Below, one piece after another: positions 34,532 through 43,150 of a stretch of 64,000 bases of DNA (positions within the stretch are counted from its first letter, which is position 1; every line of letters starts with the position of its first letter). The position numbers and the translations under genes are program-made. Source of the DNA: Alphaproteobacteria bacterium (GTDB lineage Bacteria > Pseudomonadota > Alphaproteobacteria > Micropepsales > Micropepsaceae). The notes beneath the pieces were generated by a model. The model did not search any database. It was given only the letters and a program-made list of their open reading frames with translations, and was not told the origin of the DNA. The stretch lies in the NCBI GenBank assembly GCA_016125165.1, contig WGMH01000006.1, positions 1-64,000 on the forward strand, read 5' to 3'.

Positions 34532-34563
34532 CGTCATGGCCGCCCACCAAGGCGGCCATGACG
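34532..34563. repeat. Perfect 13-bp hairpin between convergent genes
   Basis: CGTCATGGCCGCC, loop CACCAA, GGCGGCCATGACG, with perfect arms. It lies between the ends of the peroxidase and OmpA genes. No T-run follows it, so it is not a classic terminator, but it may act as a bidirectional transcript end or REP-like element. It shares GGCCATGAC with the hairpins at 32311 and 44334. Confidence 0.7.
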
Positions 34564-34588
34564 TGCTGGGTCGCGAAAATGAGCTTGC

Positions 34589-35257
34589 TCAGCTTTCCGC
34601 GCGGTTCGGGACGATGCGGATTTCGACGCGGCGGTTGCGCGGCTCGTTCACATTGTCGGCGGTCGGCACGCGCAGACGCGTTTCGCCAAAACCCTTGGGC
34701 GAGATGCGGCGGGAATCCACGCCCTCGTCCACCAGCACATCGGCAACCGCTTCGGCGCGGCGCTGCGACAGGTCCAGATTGTACTGCGGACTGCCGGTGG
34801 TGTCGGTGTAGCCGTTGACATTGACCAGCGTCTTGTCGAAGTGGCGCAGCACATCGCCCACTGCGAACAACACATCTTTCGCGCGATATGAGACGTGGTC
34901 TGAATTGGTTTCGAACAGAATGTCATTCTGCATGTTCAGGACGATGTCATCGCCGACGCGGGTAACCGAGACGCCGCGCGCGCGCAGGCGATTGCGCAGT
35001 TCGCGCTCCTGATCGTCCATGTAATTGCCGACCAGACTGCCCGCGAGTGCACCGATGCCGGCGCCAATCAGCGCATTCTTGCCCGCGCCCTTGCCATTGG
35101 TATGGGTCAGCGCGCCCAGCGCCGCGCCCGCGATGGCGCCGACGACCGCGCCCTTGGTGGCATTCGAGGTCTTTTCCTGGTCGGTATAGGCATCGCGGGT
35201 GACGCAGCCGCCCAGAAAAAGGGCCGCCGCGGAGAGGAGGACAATCAGCTTCTTCAT
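34589..35257 (-). CDS. OmpA family lipoprotein with glycine zipper
   Basis: A 222-residue lipoprotein with lipobox LFLGGC (Cys18). Residues 35-80 form a glycine-zipper region (GAVVGAIAGAALGAL and GAGIGALAGSLVGNYM), and the C-terminal OmpA domain has the peptidoglycan-binding NVNGYTDTTGSPQYNLDLSQRRA and GFGETRLRVPTADN motifs. The YiaD-like layout suggests an outer-membrane lipoprotein that clamps peptidoglycan. The ATG at 35257 places the signal peptide correctly. A strong promoter is expected but not pinpointed. Confidence 0.93.
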   Translation of the reverse strand: MKKLIVLLSAAALFLGGCVTRDAYTDQEKTSNATKGAVVGAIAGAALGALTHTNGKGAGKNALIGAGIGALAGSLVGNYMDDQERELRNRLRARGVSVTRVGDDIVLNMQNDILFETNSDHVSYRAKDVLFAVGDVLRHFDKTLVNVNGYTDTTGSPQYNLDLSQRRAEAVADVLVDEGVDSRRISPKGFGETRLRVPTADNVNEPRNRRVEIRIVPNRAES

Positions 35258-35389
35258 ACGAAACTCCATCGATTCCCCCGCCACCGCCGAAGATAGGCAA
35301 TGTCGAGTCTGCCGCCAAGGCGTTTGTGACCTGCCCGCCAAGAGGTTAACAATGCGCCCGAACGCTATTCACACATTCGGGAGGAAGAC

Positions 35390-36154
35390 ATGAATCTGTT
35401 CGATCTGAGCGGCAAGGTCGCTCTTGTCACCGGCTCCACCAAAGGCATTGGCGAGGCCATCGTGCACAGGCTGGCCGAACACGGCGCCAAAGTCGTGGTG
35501 TCCAGCCGCAAAGCCGACGCCTGCGAGAAAGTCGCCAGCGACATCAACAAGGAACGCGGCAGCGAAGTCGCGGTTCCGATCCCGGCCAACATCAATTACA
35601 AAGAGCAGCTTGAGATGCTTGTCGCGGCGACGCGGCAGAAGTGGGGCAAGATCGACATTTTGGTCTGCAACGCGGCGCTCAATCCCTATTACGGTTCTTC
35701 GCTCGACATCTCCGACGACGCCTTCGACAAGATCATGGGCGCGAACATCCGCTCCAACCACTGGCTGTGCCAGATGGTGATCCCGGAAATGATGGAGCGG
35801 AAGGACGGATCGATCATCATCGTGTCGTCCATCGGCGGCTTGCGCGGCTCGCCTGTGATCGGCGCCTATTGCATTTCCAAGGCCGCGGACATGCAGCTTG
35901 CCCGCAACATCGCGGTGGAATATGGCCCGCACAACATCCGCGCCAATTGCATCGCGCCGGGCCTGATCAAGACCGATTTCGCAAAAGCGCTGTGGGACAA
36001 TCCCGAAACGCTGAAACGCTCCACCGCGGGCGCGCCGTTGCGCCGTATCGGCGAGCCGGACGAGATCGCAGGCGCCGCGGTGTTCCTCGCGTCCAAGGCC
36101 GGTTCGTTCACCACCGGACAGGTGATCGTGTGTGACGGCGGAGCGACGATATGA
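35390..36154 (+). CDS. Short-chain dehydrogenase/reductase
   Basis: A 254-residue NAD(P)-dependent oxidoreductase. Seen: the cofactor motif TGSTKGIGEA, the NAA motif (VCNAALNPY), catalytic Ser in VSSIGG and Tyr/Lys in YCISKAA. The C-terminal GSFTTGQVIVCDGG is classic. The close match to dehydrogenase/reductase 4-like sequences (NPYYGSSLDISD) hints at a carbonyl reductase. It overlaps the downstream LprI-like gene by 4 bases. Confidence 0.92.
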   Translation: MNLFDLSGKVALVTGSTKGIGEAIVHRLAEHGAKVVVSSRKADACEKVASDINKERGSEVAVPIPANINYKEQLEMLVAATRQKWGKIDILVCNAALNPYYGSSLDISDDAFDKIMGANIRSNHWLCQMVIPEMMERKDGSIIIVSSIGGLRGSPVIGAYCISKAADMQLARNIAVEYGPHNIRANCIAPGLIKTDFAKALWDNPETLKRSTAGAPLRRIGEPDEIAGAAVFLASKAGSFTTGQVIVCDGGATI

Positions 36155-36570
36155 GGCTTGCGGTATTCGCCGCTGTTGTGACAATCGCCGCCGCCGCGCC
36201 GCAAATCGCGGCGGCGCGCGATTGCCGCAATCCGGTGAACCAGAACGACATGAATACGTGCGCCGAAGACGAGTACAAAGCCACAGACGCAAAGCTGAAT
36301 GCCATCTACAAAAAACTGTTGCCGCAGTTTCCGGACTCCGATCGTGCGCTGTTGCGCAATGCCCAGCGCGCGTGGCTGGGCTTTCGCGATGCGGAATGCA
36401 AATTCCGCAATGCCGGCAACGAAGGCGGCTCCATCTGGCCGATGGTCCATTTCGGCTGCATGACCGGGTTGACCCGCGCGCGCATCCGGCAGCTTGAAGC
36501 CGCAATGAATTGCCAGGAAGGCGATCTTTCCTGCAACCAGCCGCAAAGCGCCCGCGACGCAGCAGACTGA
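36151..36570 (+). CDS. Secreted LprI-like protein (DUF1311)
   Basis: A 139-residue secreted protein with signal peptide MRLAVFAAVVTIAAAAPQIAAA. The mature part reads DCRNPVNQNDMNTCAEDEYKATDAKLNAIYKKLL, then LRNAQRAWLGFRDAECKF, which matches the LprI/DUF1311 family, some members of which inhibit lysozyme. Six cysteines suggest disulfides. The start ATG overlaps the SDR stop as ATGA, so the two are cotranslated. Inhibition of lysozyme is not shown for this protein. Confidence 0.88.
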   Translation: MRLAVFAAVVTIAAAAPQIAAARDCRNPVNQNDMNTCAEDEYKATDAKLNAIYKKLLPQFPDSDRALLRNAQRAWLGFRDAECKFRNAGNEGGSIWPMVHFGCMTGLTRARIRQLEAAMNCQEGDLSCNQPQSARDAAD

Positions 36571-36580
36571 TCCCGTGCAC

Positions 36581-37006
36581 ATGGCAACAGCGCCGGCACA
36601 TTATCGCCCCGAAATAGACGGGCTGCGCGCCGTGGCGGTGTTGCTGGTGCTCCTGTTTCACGCAGGATTGCCGGGCTTCCACGGCGGTTTTGCCGGCGTG
36701 GATGTGTTCTTCGTGATTTCCGGCTACCTGATATCCGGAATCTTGTTGCGCGAGACGGCAGCAGGGACCTTCAGCTTCACCGGCTTCTATGAGCGGCGGG
36801 TACGGCGCATCATGCCTGCTCTCCTGACCATGCTGACGACGACAGCTTTGTTCTCCTTGATCATGCTGCCCGAAGATCTTGTCGACTACGCGAAGTGCCT
36901 CGTCGCCGCAGTGGCATTCGTGTCCAACTTCTATTTCTGGAAGACCTCCGGCTATTTTGGCATCGATCCACAAAGTTCACCCCTTCTGCACACGTGGTCG
37001 CTGGCC
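36581..37006 (+). pseudogene. Truncated acyltransferase family 3 gene (OafA/YrhL-like)
   Basis: The N-terminal 142 residues are a good acyltransferase-3 start: MATAPAHYRPEIDGLRAVAV, FHAGLPGFHGGFAGVDVFFVISGYL, FYERRVRRIMPAL and SPLLHTWSLA. In intact homologues VEEQFY follows; here the frame turns into unrelated residues just after LA at 37006. A full protein would have around ten membrane helices and 350-650 residues. So the 3' part is missing and the gene is dead or a remnant. It starts 10 bases after the LprI-like gene. Confidence 0.85.
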
Positions 37007-37266
37007 CGCTCAACAATCCTTCATCGGCGGCGAACTATGGCGGCTTCACTTGTGCCTCCGCACCCCATGCCAGCAACAAGGGCAATCTCTACTTTCAAGG
37101 AACCGACAGCACCGTCTGGAAAGCCGATCTGCTCAACCCGGCCACCAACAGCAAGATGGGCAATTTCCAGTGCAGGTCGACTCCGGTGACCACCGCCTTT
37201 GGGCAGGATGGCTATCTATATTTCCAAGTCACCAACAACGCGCTTTGGCAGGTGCCGGCGAGCTGA
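37007..37266 (+). pseudogene. 3' fragment of an unrelated gene, beta-propeller-like repeat
   Basis: After the acyltransferase break, another frame reads NPSSAANYGGFTCASAPHA, GNLYFQGTDSTVWKADLLNP and GQDGYLYFQVTNNALWQV before a TGA at 37264. The repeated GNLYFQ-T-x-x-x-WK pattern looks like blades of a tectonin or propeller-type protein. There is no start of its own. It is best read as the tail of a deleted gene that was joined to the acyltransferase by recombination. Its stop touches the stop of the convergent membrane gene. Confidence 0.7.
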
Positions 37267-38361
37267 TTACGGCGAGCGCGCCTCGGTAAGGATTCTCAGG
37301 CGCTCGCCGATCTGCAGCGCGAATATGGGCGTGAGGATCGCGTAGAGACGGCCAAGATTGGTCCAGATTCCGGAAGCGATGCCCATCGCGAGCATCAGCG
37401 TGAAAATTGCCACCACCGCGATTGCGACATGATCGGGCCGCGGCGCGAGCACACGGCCCGTGCGCCGCGCGGCAATTTCCAGCGCGATCCAGCCCATGCA
37501 CAGATTGAGGCTGAGCAGCGACTGCTTCACGAAAGCGCCTGTGAGAATGCGCTCACGCAGATTTTCGCCCAGCTTCATCCAATGCATACCGGCGGCGGCC
37601 TGATATTTCGCAGGCATGTGCGTCAATTCAACCAATCCGGCGTAGATACCAAGCGCGAGCGCGCAGACCGCCACGACGGACCATAGATAACCGGCGCGCC
37701 CTTTGAGCGACATGGCATTGGCACGCAGCGTCAGCAGTTCCGCCGCCGCGAATACGCCGGCAAATAGTGGCAGAAGCTCTCGCTGGAAAATGGACAGCAG
37801 GATCAGCGGCAGCGCCAGCAGGGCGGCGCGGCCTGTCTGCTGCATCAACAGGAAGATCAGCAGGATGAGAAACCACGACCATCCCTCGGCCAAGGGCGCG
37901 ATCGTTGTGGCGAGCATGCTGAACGCCAGGAGCATGGCCGCAACAGCAATGATGCCATACAGCGAGAGATTGCGGCCCTCGCGCGTGGCCACGCGGGCGT
38001 AGAGCAATGCGCCGGTGGCGACGATGCCAAGCCAGTTGGCAAATAGCATGGCAAAGAAAGCGGGCTTTGCGAATAGCTGGCCGCGATAGAGCGCGACCGC
38101 ATCGAATTGCGCCGCATTGTCGTAGAAGACATGCAGTTTCAATAACAGATGCGCGATCAGCGGCGTGAGGATGCGGAAGCTGAAGACGAGCGTCTCGGCG
38201 TGATAGCGAAACGGCTCCAGCACGAGCGGATAATAATGCTGGAAATCGTTCTGCCCCGCCCAGGGCACATCGTATTTATACGCATACCAGAAGAACTGGT
38301 AGCTGAAGAGCAGCGTGATCGCGAAACCAATGGCCAACCGGACCGGATATTCGCGCTTCAT
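37267..38361 (-). CDS. Hypothetical polytopic membrane protein
   Basis: A 364-residue membrane protein with about eight to nine hydrophobic helices. It starts MKREYPVRLAIGFAITLLFSYQFFWYAYKYD, followed by an extracytoplasmic loop WAGQNDFQHYYPLVLEPFRYH. It resembles integral membrane proteins of glycan or sugar-transfer contexts in layout, but I recognise no family. There is no catalytic signature. It lies between the acyltransferase remnant and alanine dehydrogenase. Confidence 0.65.
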   Translation of the reverse strand: MKREYPVRLAIGFAITLLFSYQFFWYAYKYDVPWAGQNDFQHYYPLVLEPFRYHAETLVFSFRILTPLIAHLLLKLHVFYDNAAQFDAVALYRGQLFAKPAFFAMLFANWLGIVATGALLYARVATREGRNLSLYGIIAVAAMLLAFSMLATTIAPLAEGWSWFLILLIFLLMQQTGRAALLALPLILLSIFQRELLPLFAGVFAAAELLTLRANAMSLKGRAGYLWSVVAVCALALGIYAGLVELTHMPAKYQAAAGMHWMKLGENLRERILTGAFVKQSLLSLNLCMGWIALEIAARRTGRVLAPRPDHVAIAVVAIFTLMLAMGIASGIWTNLGRLYAILTPIFALQIGERLRILTEARSP

Positions 38362-38397
38362 CGCCGCCCCCCGCATGCCGTGCGAGGCGGCCGGGGC

Positions 38398-39516
38398 TTA
38401 GAGCCCCAGCACAGCCTCCGCGCTCTTGTAAGGCAGCTTTTGCGCGTCGGCTACCGCCTTGTAGGTGAGCGTATTCTTGTAAACGTTCAGCCCCGCGCGC
38501 AGATGCGGGTTGGCCTTCATCGCCATGTCCGGACCCTGTTCCGCCAGCGCGATGGTGAAGGGCAGCGTTGCGTTGTTGAGCGCGAACGTGGAGGTGCGCG
38601 CCACGCCGCCGGGCATGTTCGCCACGCAATAGTGCACCACATCGTCGACCACATAGGTGGGATCGGCGTGGGTGGTGGCGTGGCTGGTTTCCGCGCAACC
38701 GCCCTGATCGATGGCGACATCGACGATCACCGAACCCTTCTTCATCTGGCTCACCATTTTGCGGGTGATGAGCTTGGGCGCGGCGGCACCCGGCAGCAGC
38801 ACGCCGCCGATGACGAGATCGGCGCTGATCACCTGCTCTTCGATGGCGTCGATGGTGGAATAGAGCGTGTGCATGCGTGAGCCGAACTGCTCATCCAATT
38901 CCTTCAGGCGGTTGAGCGAGACATCGAGAATGATGACATGCGCTTCAAGGCCCATGGCCATCCGCGCGGCGTTGGTGCCGACGACGCCGCCGCCGAGCAC
39001 AACCACTTTGGCCGCCGGAACGCCGGGCACGCCGCCCAGCAACTGGCCACGGCCGCCTTGCGCAATTTCGAGGCAATGCGCGCCGGCCTGAATGGACATG
39101 CGACCCGCCACTTCGCTCATGGGGGCCAGCAGCGGAAGGCCACCACGCGTATCGGTGACGGTTTCATAGGCGATGCAGACCGCGCCGGACTCGAGGAGCC
39201 CCTTCGTCTGCTCCGGATCGGGCGCAAGGTGCAGGTAGGTGAACAACGTCTGTCCGGGGCGCAGGCGCTTGATCTCGACCGGCTGCGGCTCCTTCACCTT
39301 CACGATCATGTCGGCCGCGGCGAAAACCTCATCGGCATTCGGCAGGATCTTCGCGCCGACGCGTGTGTACATCTCATCGTGCAGGCCGATGGCTTCGCCT
39401 GCATGCGTTTCCACAAACACCTCATGACCGCGCGCGGTGAGTTCGCGCACGGCGCTCGGCGTCATGCCGACGCGGTATTCATGGTTCTTGATTTCCTTGG
39501 GGATGCCGACGCGCAT
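38398..39516 (-). CDS. ald: Alanine dehydrogenase
   Basis: A 372-residue NAD-dependent enzyme that interconverts L-alanine and pyruvate plus ammonia. Seen: MRVGIPKEIKNHEYRVGMTP at the start, the catalytic Lys/His region (KVKEPQP and TYLHLAPD), the Rossmann motif VVVLGGGVVGTNAARMA and the NMPGGVARTSTFALNNATLP signature. Length is exact for the family. It is monocistronic, with 255 bases upstream that hold no gene and presumably the promoter. Confidence 0.96.
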   Translation of the reverse strand: MRVGIPKEIKNHEYRVGMTPSAVRELTARGHEVFVETHAGEAIGLHDEMYTRVGAKILPNADEVFAAADMIVKVKEPQPVEIKRLRPGQTLFTYLHLAPDPEQTKGLLESGAVCIAYETVTDTRGGLPLLAPMSEVAGRMSIQAGAHCLEIAQGGRGQLLGGVPGVPAAKVVVLGGGVVGTNAARMAMGLEAHVIILDVSLNRLKELDEQFGSRMHTLYSTIDAIEEQVISADLVIGGVLLPGAAAPKLITRKMVSQMKKGSVIVDVAIDQGGCAETSHATTHADPTYVVDDVVHYCVANMPGGVARTSTFALNNATLPFTIALAEQGPDMAMKANPHLRAGLNVYKNTLTYKAVADAQKLPYKSAEAVLGL

Positions 39517-39771
39517 GGAATGCCTCGTGGGGAGTGGGGCCGGGTTTGTGGGCGCGGATTACCCCATTTACCCAGCGGAGAAAAGGCGTGGCCATACGCG
39601 ATGGGTGCATTGCTGGGATGCGGGGGCGTGGCAAGACATTGTTTCGCCGGAACGATCCAGCGCGATGGCAAGTTGCGCCAATGCGCGCCCCGCACCGCCC
39701 CGCCACACAGGGCGGCAGCAGGATTCGGCGACCGGATCAGTTCTTTTCCAGTAAGAAGCGGGGCGATCCTG

Positions 39772-41109
39772 TTACGTGAGACGGCCCAGAACGCGCCGCA
39801 GCGCTTCGCCAATGCGCGCGATATCCGCCTCGCCCGCGATCAGTGGCGGAGAAACCGCGATCACATCGCCCGCGATGCGCAACACGAGATTTTCTTCGGC
39901 GAAGGCGATGCGCATGGCGTCATAGGCGCGGCGGCCGGGCGCCTTGGGATCGGGATCAAGCTCCACTGCCGCGGCCATGCCGACGTTACGGATATCGACA
40001 ACGAAAGGCGCGCCCTTCAGCGCATGGATGGCGTCGGCAAGCACCGGCTCCATCTTCTTGGCGTTCTCGAAGATGGCTTCGTCGCGATAGAGGTCGAGCG
40101 TGGCCAGACCCGCCGCGCAGGCGAGCGGGTGGCCGGAATAGGTGTGGCCGTGGAACAGCTCGATGCCGTGATCGCCAAGTCCATTGTCTTTGGACACGAA
40201 CGCATCATAGATCTTGTCGGCGATCACCGAACCGCCGAGCGGCACCGCGGCGTTGGTCACGCCCTTGGCGAAATTGATGATGTCGGGCGTGACGCCATAG
40301 CGCTGCGCGGCGAAGGCATGGCCGAGACGGCCGAACGCGGTGATGACTTCGTCGAACACAAGCAGGATGCCGTATTTCGTGCAGATGTCGCGCAGGCGCT
40401 GCAGGTATCCCGTCGAGGTCGGGAACACGCCAGCGGACCCCGCCATCGGCTCCACGATCACCGCGGCAATGGTGTTCGCGCCATGCATGAGAACCAGATT
40501 CTCCAGTGCATCGGCATAGTGCTCGGTGCCCTCCGGCTCGCCGCGCGTGTAAGCCATCTTCGCACGATCATAAGGCAACGGCAGATGATCGTCCGTACCC
40601 GGAAGAAGCGGGCCGAAATGGGCGCGGTTGCCGCCGATGCCGCCCACCGAAATGCCGCCGAGCGTGGTGCCGTGATAGCCCTTCTCGCGACCGATGACGC
40701 GGAAGCGCCCGCCCTCGCCACGCTTCAGATGATAAGCGCGCGCAATCTTGATGGCGGTATCAGCGGCTTCCGATCCGGAGTTGACGAAGAAGACCTTGTT
40801 CATGCCTTCGGGCGCCAGTTCGGCGATACGCTGCGCCAGCGCGAACGCCAGCGGATGGGCATATTGGAAGGTGGGCGCGAAATCGAGTTCGCCCGCTGTC
40901 TGGCGGATGGCATCGACGATGGGTTTGCGCGTATGCCCGGCGTTGACGCACCAAAGCCCTGCGCAGGCATCGAGCAGCGCGCGGCCTGTATCGTCGTAGT
41001 AATACATGCCCTCGGCACGGGCGAGGATGCGCGGCTCGGCCTTGAAGTGGCGGTTGGGCGTATAGGGCAGCCAGAAGGCGCTCAGATCATTGGGCCGTTC
41101 GTGGCGCAT
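39772..41109 (-). CDS. Omega-amino acid:pyruvate aminotransferase (class III)
   Basis: A 445-residue PLP enzyme of aminotransferase class III. The PLP lysine is in INFAKGVTNAAVPLGG and the Asp before it in LLVFDEVITAFGR. The N terminus LSAFWLPYTPNRHFKAEPRI is typical of beta-alanine or omega-amino acid:pyruvate transaminases. It moves an amino group from an omega-amino acid (for example beta-alanine) to pyruvate, forming alanine. With alanine dehydrogenase next door, the alanine could be recycled to pyruvate; this link is inferred. Confidence 0.9.
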   Translation of the reverse strand: MRHERPNDLSAFWLPYTPNRHFKAEPRILARAEGMYYYDDTGRALLDACAGLWCVNAGHTRKPIVDAIRQTAGELDFAPTFQYAHPLAFALAQRIAELAPEGMNKVFFVNSGSEAADTAIKIARAYHLKRGEGGRFRVIGREKGYHGTTLGGISVGGIGGNRAHFGPLLPGTDDHLPLPYDRAKMAYTRGEPEGTEHYADALENLVLMHGANTIAAVIVEPMAGSAGVFPTSTGYLQRLRDICTKYGILLVFDEVITAFGRLGHAFAAQRYGVTPDIINFAKGVTNAAVPLGGSVIADKIYDAFVSKDNGLGDHGIELFHGHTYSGHPLACAAGLATLDLYRDEAIFENAKKMEPVLADAIHALKGAPFVVDIRNVGMAAAVELDPDPKAPGRRAYDAMRIAFAEENLVLRIAGDVIAVSPPLIAGEADIARIGEALRRVLGRLT

Positions 41110-41180
41110 GCGAAGATTCCGAAGACGTTGCGGGTTGCTTCGAACGCTAACAGAGCCGATGGCAGGAGCCTAGCGGCAAA

Positions 41181-41209
41181 GAAAAAGGGCCCCGGAATGA
41201 CCGGGGCCC
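41181..41209 (-). terminator. Rho-independent terminator
   Basis: Stem GGGCCCCGG, loop AATGA, CCGGGGCCC. On the minus strand the stem is followed by TTTTTC. It lies just beyond the end of the low-complexity secreted protein gene at 41229. Confidence 0.85.
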
Positions 41210-41228
41210 CGATGGCATGGCAACCAAA

Positions 41229-42236
41229 TCAGTTGTTGCCTTCGTTCTGGTGCTGATGCGGACGGCCGCTATCGTCCTTGTTCTTGCCGTCATCATTCTT
41301 GCTGCGGTCGCGATTGTTGTCGCGATCGCGGTTCTGCCTGTCGCGTCCGGCCTTGTTGTCGGACGGCGGCGGGGGAACCGGCTTCACATCCTGCGGCGGC
41401 GTGACCACAGGCGGCGGCGTGGTCACCGGCTTTTTGACGGGCGGCGTCTGCGGTATGGGCGCAGGCGTGATGGGCCCCGTGCGATCCCTGTCGCGATTGT
41501 TGTCGCGATTGTTGTCACGGTTGTTATCGCGATCCTTCTGGCCTTGACGATCATCGCTCCGCGGACCCGGTTGTGGCGTATTCTGCATCTGGCCGGGCGT
41601 GGGTGGCGGCAGCGTTGTCTTCACGGGGCTGCGATTGTCGCGGTCGTTGTCGTTGCGTCCGTTGCGATCATCGCGATTGTTTTGCCAGTCGCGCCCATTG
41701 CGATCGTTGCGGTTGTTGTCGCGGTCACGCACCTCCGGCGGCATCCACTTCTGCCATTGATCGTTGTGGCCGCGATGGTCGCGATCCCAGTCGTTGCGGC
41801 GGCGATCCCAATCGTTGCGATGTCTGTTCCAGTTATTGCGCCAGGAATCGCGGACGGTGAAGCCGTGCGAGATATAGAAATCGAGGCCTAGCGGCGGGCC
41901 GTAGCGATCCGCGCACGCCCATTGCGGACGTGTGCGGTACCAGCCGTCGTAACGCCAGGCGCCGCGAATCCAGTACTGATAGCGGCCGCGATACTGGCGG
42001 TAATAGACCGGACCCTTGTACCAGGTGCCCTTGTAGTAGACGGGGCAATAGTAGACCGGGAAATTCCAGAACTCTCCGGGGCAGCCCCAGGCGTCGCAGT
42101 AGCCGCCACTGGAATAGGAGAACGAGATTCCCGGCACAGAGATGGAAATGCCGATCTGTGCGGCTTGTGCCGGCGCAGGCGCGAAAGCGGCGCCAGCCAG
42201 CGTTGCGGCAAAGGCCGCGGAGATCATGTGTTTCAT
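41229..42236 (-). CDS. Secreted protein with Tyr/Trp-rich head and Asn/Asp/Arg-rich tail
   Basis: A 335-residue secreted protein with signal peptide MKHMISAAFAATLAGAAFAPAPAQA. The N-terminal mature half has a Tyr/Trp-rich GTWYKGPVYYRQYRGRYQYW motif and conserved cysteines. The C-terminal half is disordered: NRNDRNGRD and DRDNNRDNN repeats, then proline-rich stretches. The tail is partly encoded by a 12-base tandem repeat around 41489-41536. It shares the Tyr/Trp motif with the neighbour at 42445-43023. Function is unknown. Confidence 0.75.
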   Translation of the reverse strand: MKHMISAAFAATLAGAAFAPAPAQAAQIGISISVPGISFSYSSGGYCDAWGCPGEFWNFPVYYCPVYYKGTWYKGPVYYRQYRGRYQYWIRGAWRYDGWYRTRPQWACADRYGPPLGLDFYISHGFTVRDSWRNNWNRHRNDWDRRRNDWDRDHRGHNDQWQKWMPPEVRDRDNNRNDRNGRDWQNNRDDRNGRNDNDRDNRSPVKTTLPPPTPGQMQNTPQPGPRSDDRQGQKDRDNNRDNNRDNNRDRDRTGPITPAPIPQTPPVKKPVTTPPPVVTPPQDVKPVPPPPSDNKAGRDRQNRDRDNNRDRSKNDDGKNKDDSGRPHQHQNEGNN

Positions 42237-42368
42237 GCGAACCGTCCTTTCAGGCTCATGGCTGAAGCGCTCAGGCGCCAAGCCGCGATCAATATGGTTT
42301 TCGCCAGATGAACAGCGCATGAACCCACATTCGGGTTCCCAAAACCATGACGTGCATCAACAAAACGA

Positions 42369-42396
42369 CACGGCCCCAGCCGAAGCCGGGGCCGTG
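42369..42396 (-). terminator. Probable rho-independent terminator
   Basis: Arms CACGGCCCCAGC and GCCGGGGCCGTG with loop CGAA and one A-C mismatch. On the minus strand it is followed by TCGTTTTGTT. It lies downstream of the gene ending at 42445. Confidence 0.75.
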
Positions 42397-42444
42397 CGCA
42401 TCCTGTTTGCGGCTTAACGCGAAGCCGCGGCAGGACGGGGGCTA

Positions 42445-43023
42445 TCAGTGATGACGGTCATGCCTGTCGCTGCGGCGGTCGTGGCGATCTTCACGGCGGC
42501 CGTCGCGGCGGTCATGCCGGTCTTCGCGCCGATCAAAACGGCGTTCGTGACGATCTTCGCGGCGGTCGAAGCGGCGGTCGAAGCGGCGCTCATGGCGGTC
42601 GTCGCGACGGTCGAAGCGGCGGTCATGATGTTCGCGCCAGTCGTCGCGCCAGCCATGATGATTGTCCCAGCGCACCGAACGCGGACGCGGGCCACGCCAT
42701 TCGTCGTAACGCCAGCCGCCATTCAGCCAGTATTGCGGGCGGCCATGATAATGACGGTAGTAGATCGGGCCGCGATACCAGCTTCCGCCCCAATACACCG
42801 GCTCGCGATAGATGTTGTATGAGCAGTAATCCGGCGGCAGGCCCCAGGGCGGCGCGGCATCATAGTAATCGTAGTAGTCGCACGGCCCGACATCGACATA
42901 ACCCGGGAAGCCGAAACCGAAGGATATGCCCACATTGACCCGCGCTTCTGCGGGAGCCGAAAACGCCAGGGCCGATCCGGCCATCATCACGGCGCCAACG
43001 GCCAGTTTTGCAAGTTTCTTCAT
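42445..43023 (-). CDS. Secreted protein with Tyr/Trp-rich head and His/Arg/Asp-rich tail
   Basis: A 192-residue secreted protein. The signal peptide MKKLAKLAVGAVMMAGSALAFSAPAEA is followed by GSWYRGPIYYRHYHGRPQYWLNGGWRYDEW, the same motif as in the next gene. After about residue 120 it becomes almost only Arg, Asp and His in DRRFDRR and EDRHERR repeats. The charged tail is encoded by short GC-rich repeats. Paralogy with 41229-42236 is seen only in the head. A metal- or polyanion-binding role for the His/Asp tail is a guess. Confidence 0.75.
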   Translation of the reverse strand: MKKLAKLAVGAVMMAGSALAFSAPAEARVNVGISFGFGFPGYVDVGPCDYYDYYDAAPPWGLPPDYCSYNIYREPVYWGGSWYRGPIYYRHYHGRPQYWLNGGWRYDEWRGPRPRSVRWDNHHGWRDDWREHHDRRFDRRDDRHERRFDRRFDRREDRHERRFDRREDRHDRRDGRREDRHDRRSDRHDRHH

Positions 43024-43150
43024 TGCTGTTTGTCCCTAAGCATTGTTCCCCCTCATGCCGCAGGACCATGGGACTGCCAGCCTGAACCGCACATGAACGG
43101 CTCTGTTAGAAAGCGGCGGCCAAATATTTCCATCCGGGGAACCAGAAGGA

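Noticed and set aside
38938..41256. A 772-codon plus-strand frame opposite alanine dehydrogenase and the aminotransferase
   Set aside because: Both real genes lie on the minus strand with full family motifs; the long frame is a codon-bias artefact.
41489..41536. Short tandem repeat as a CRISPR or regulatory array
   Set aside because: The 12-base units are in frame inside a protein gene and encode the NNRD repeats.
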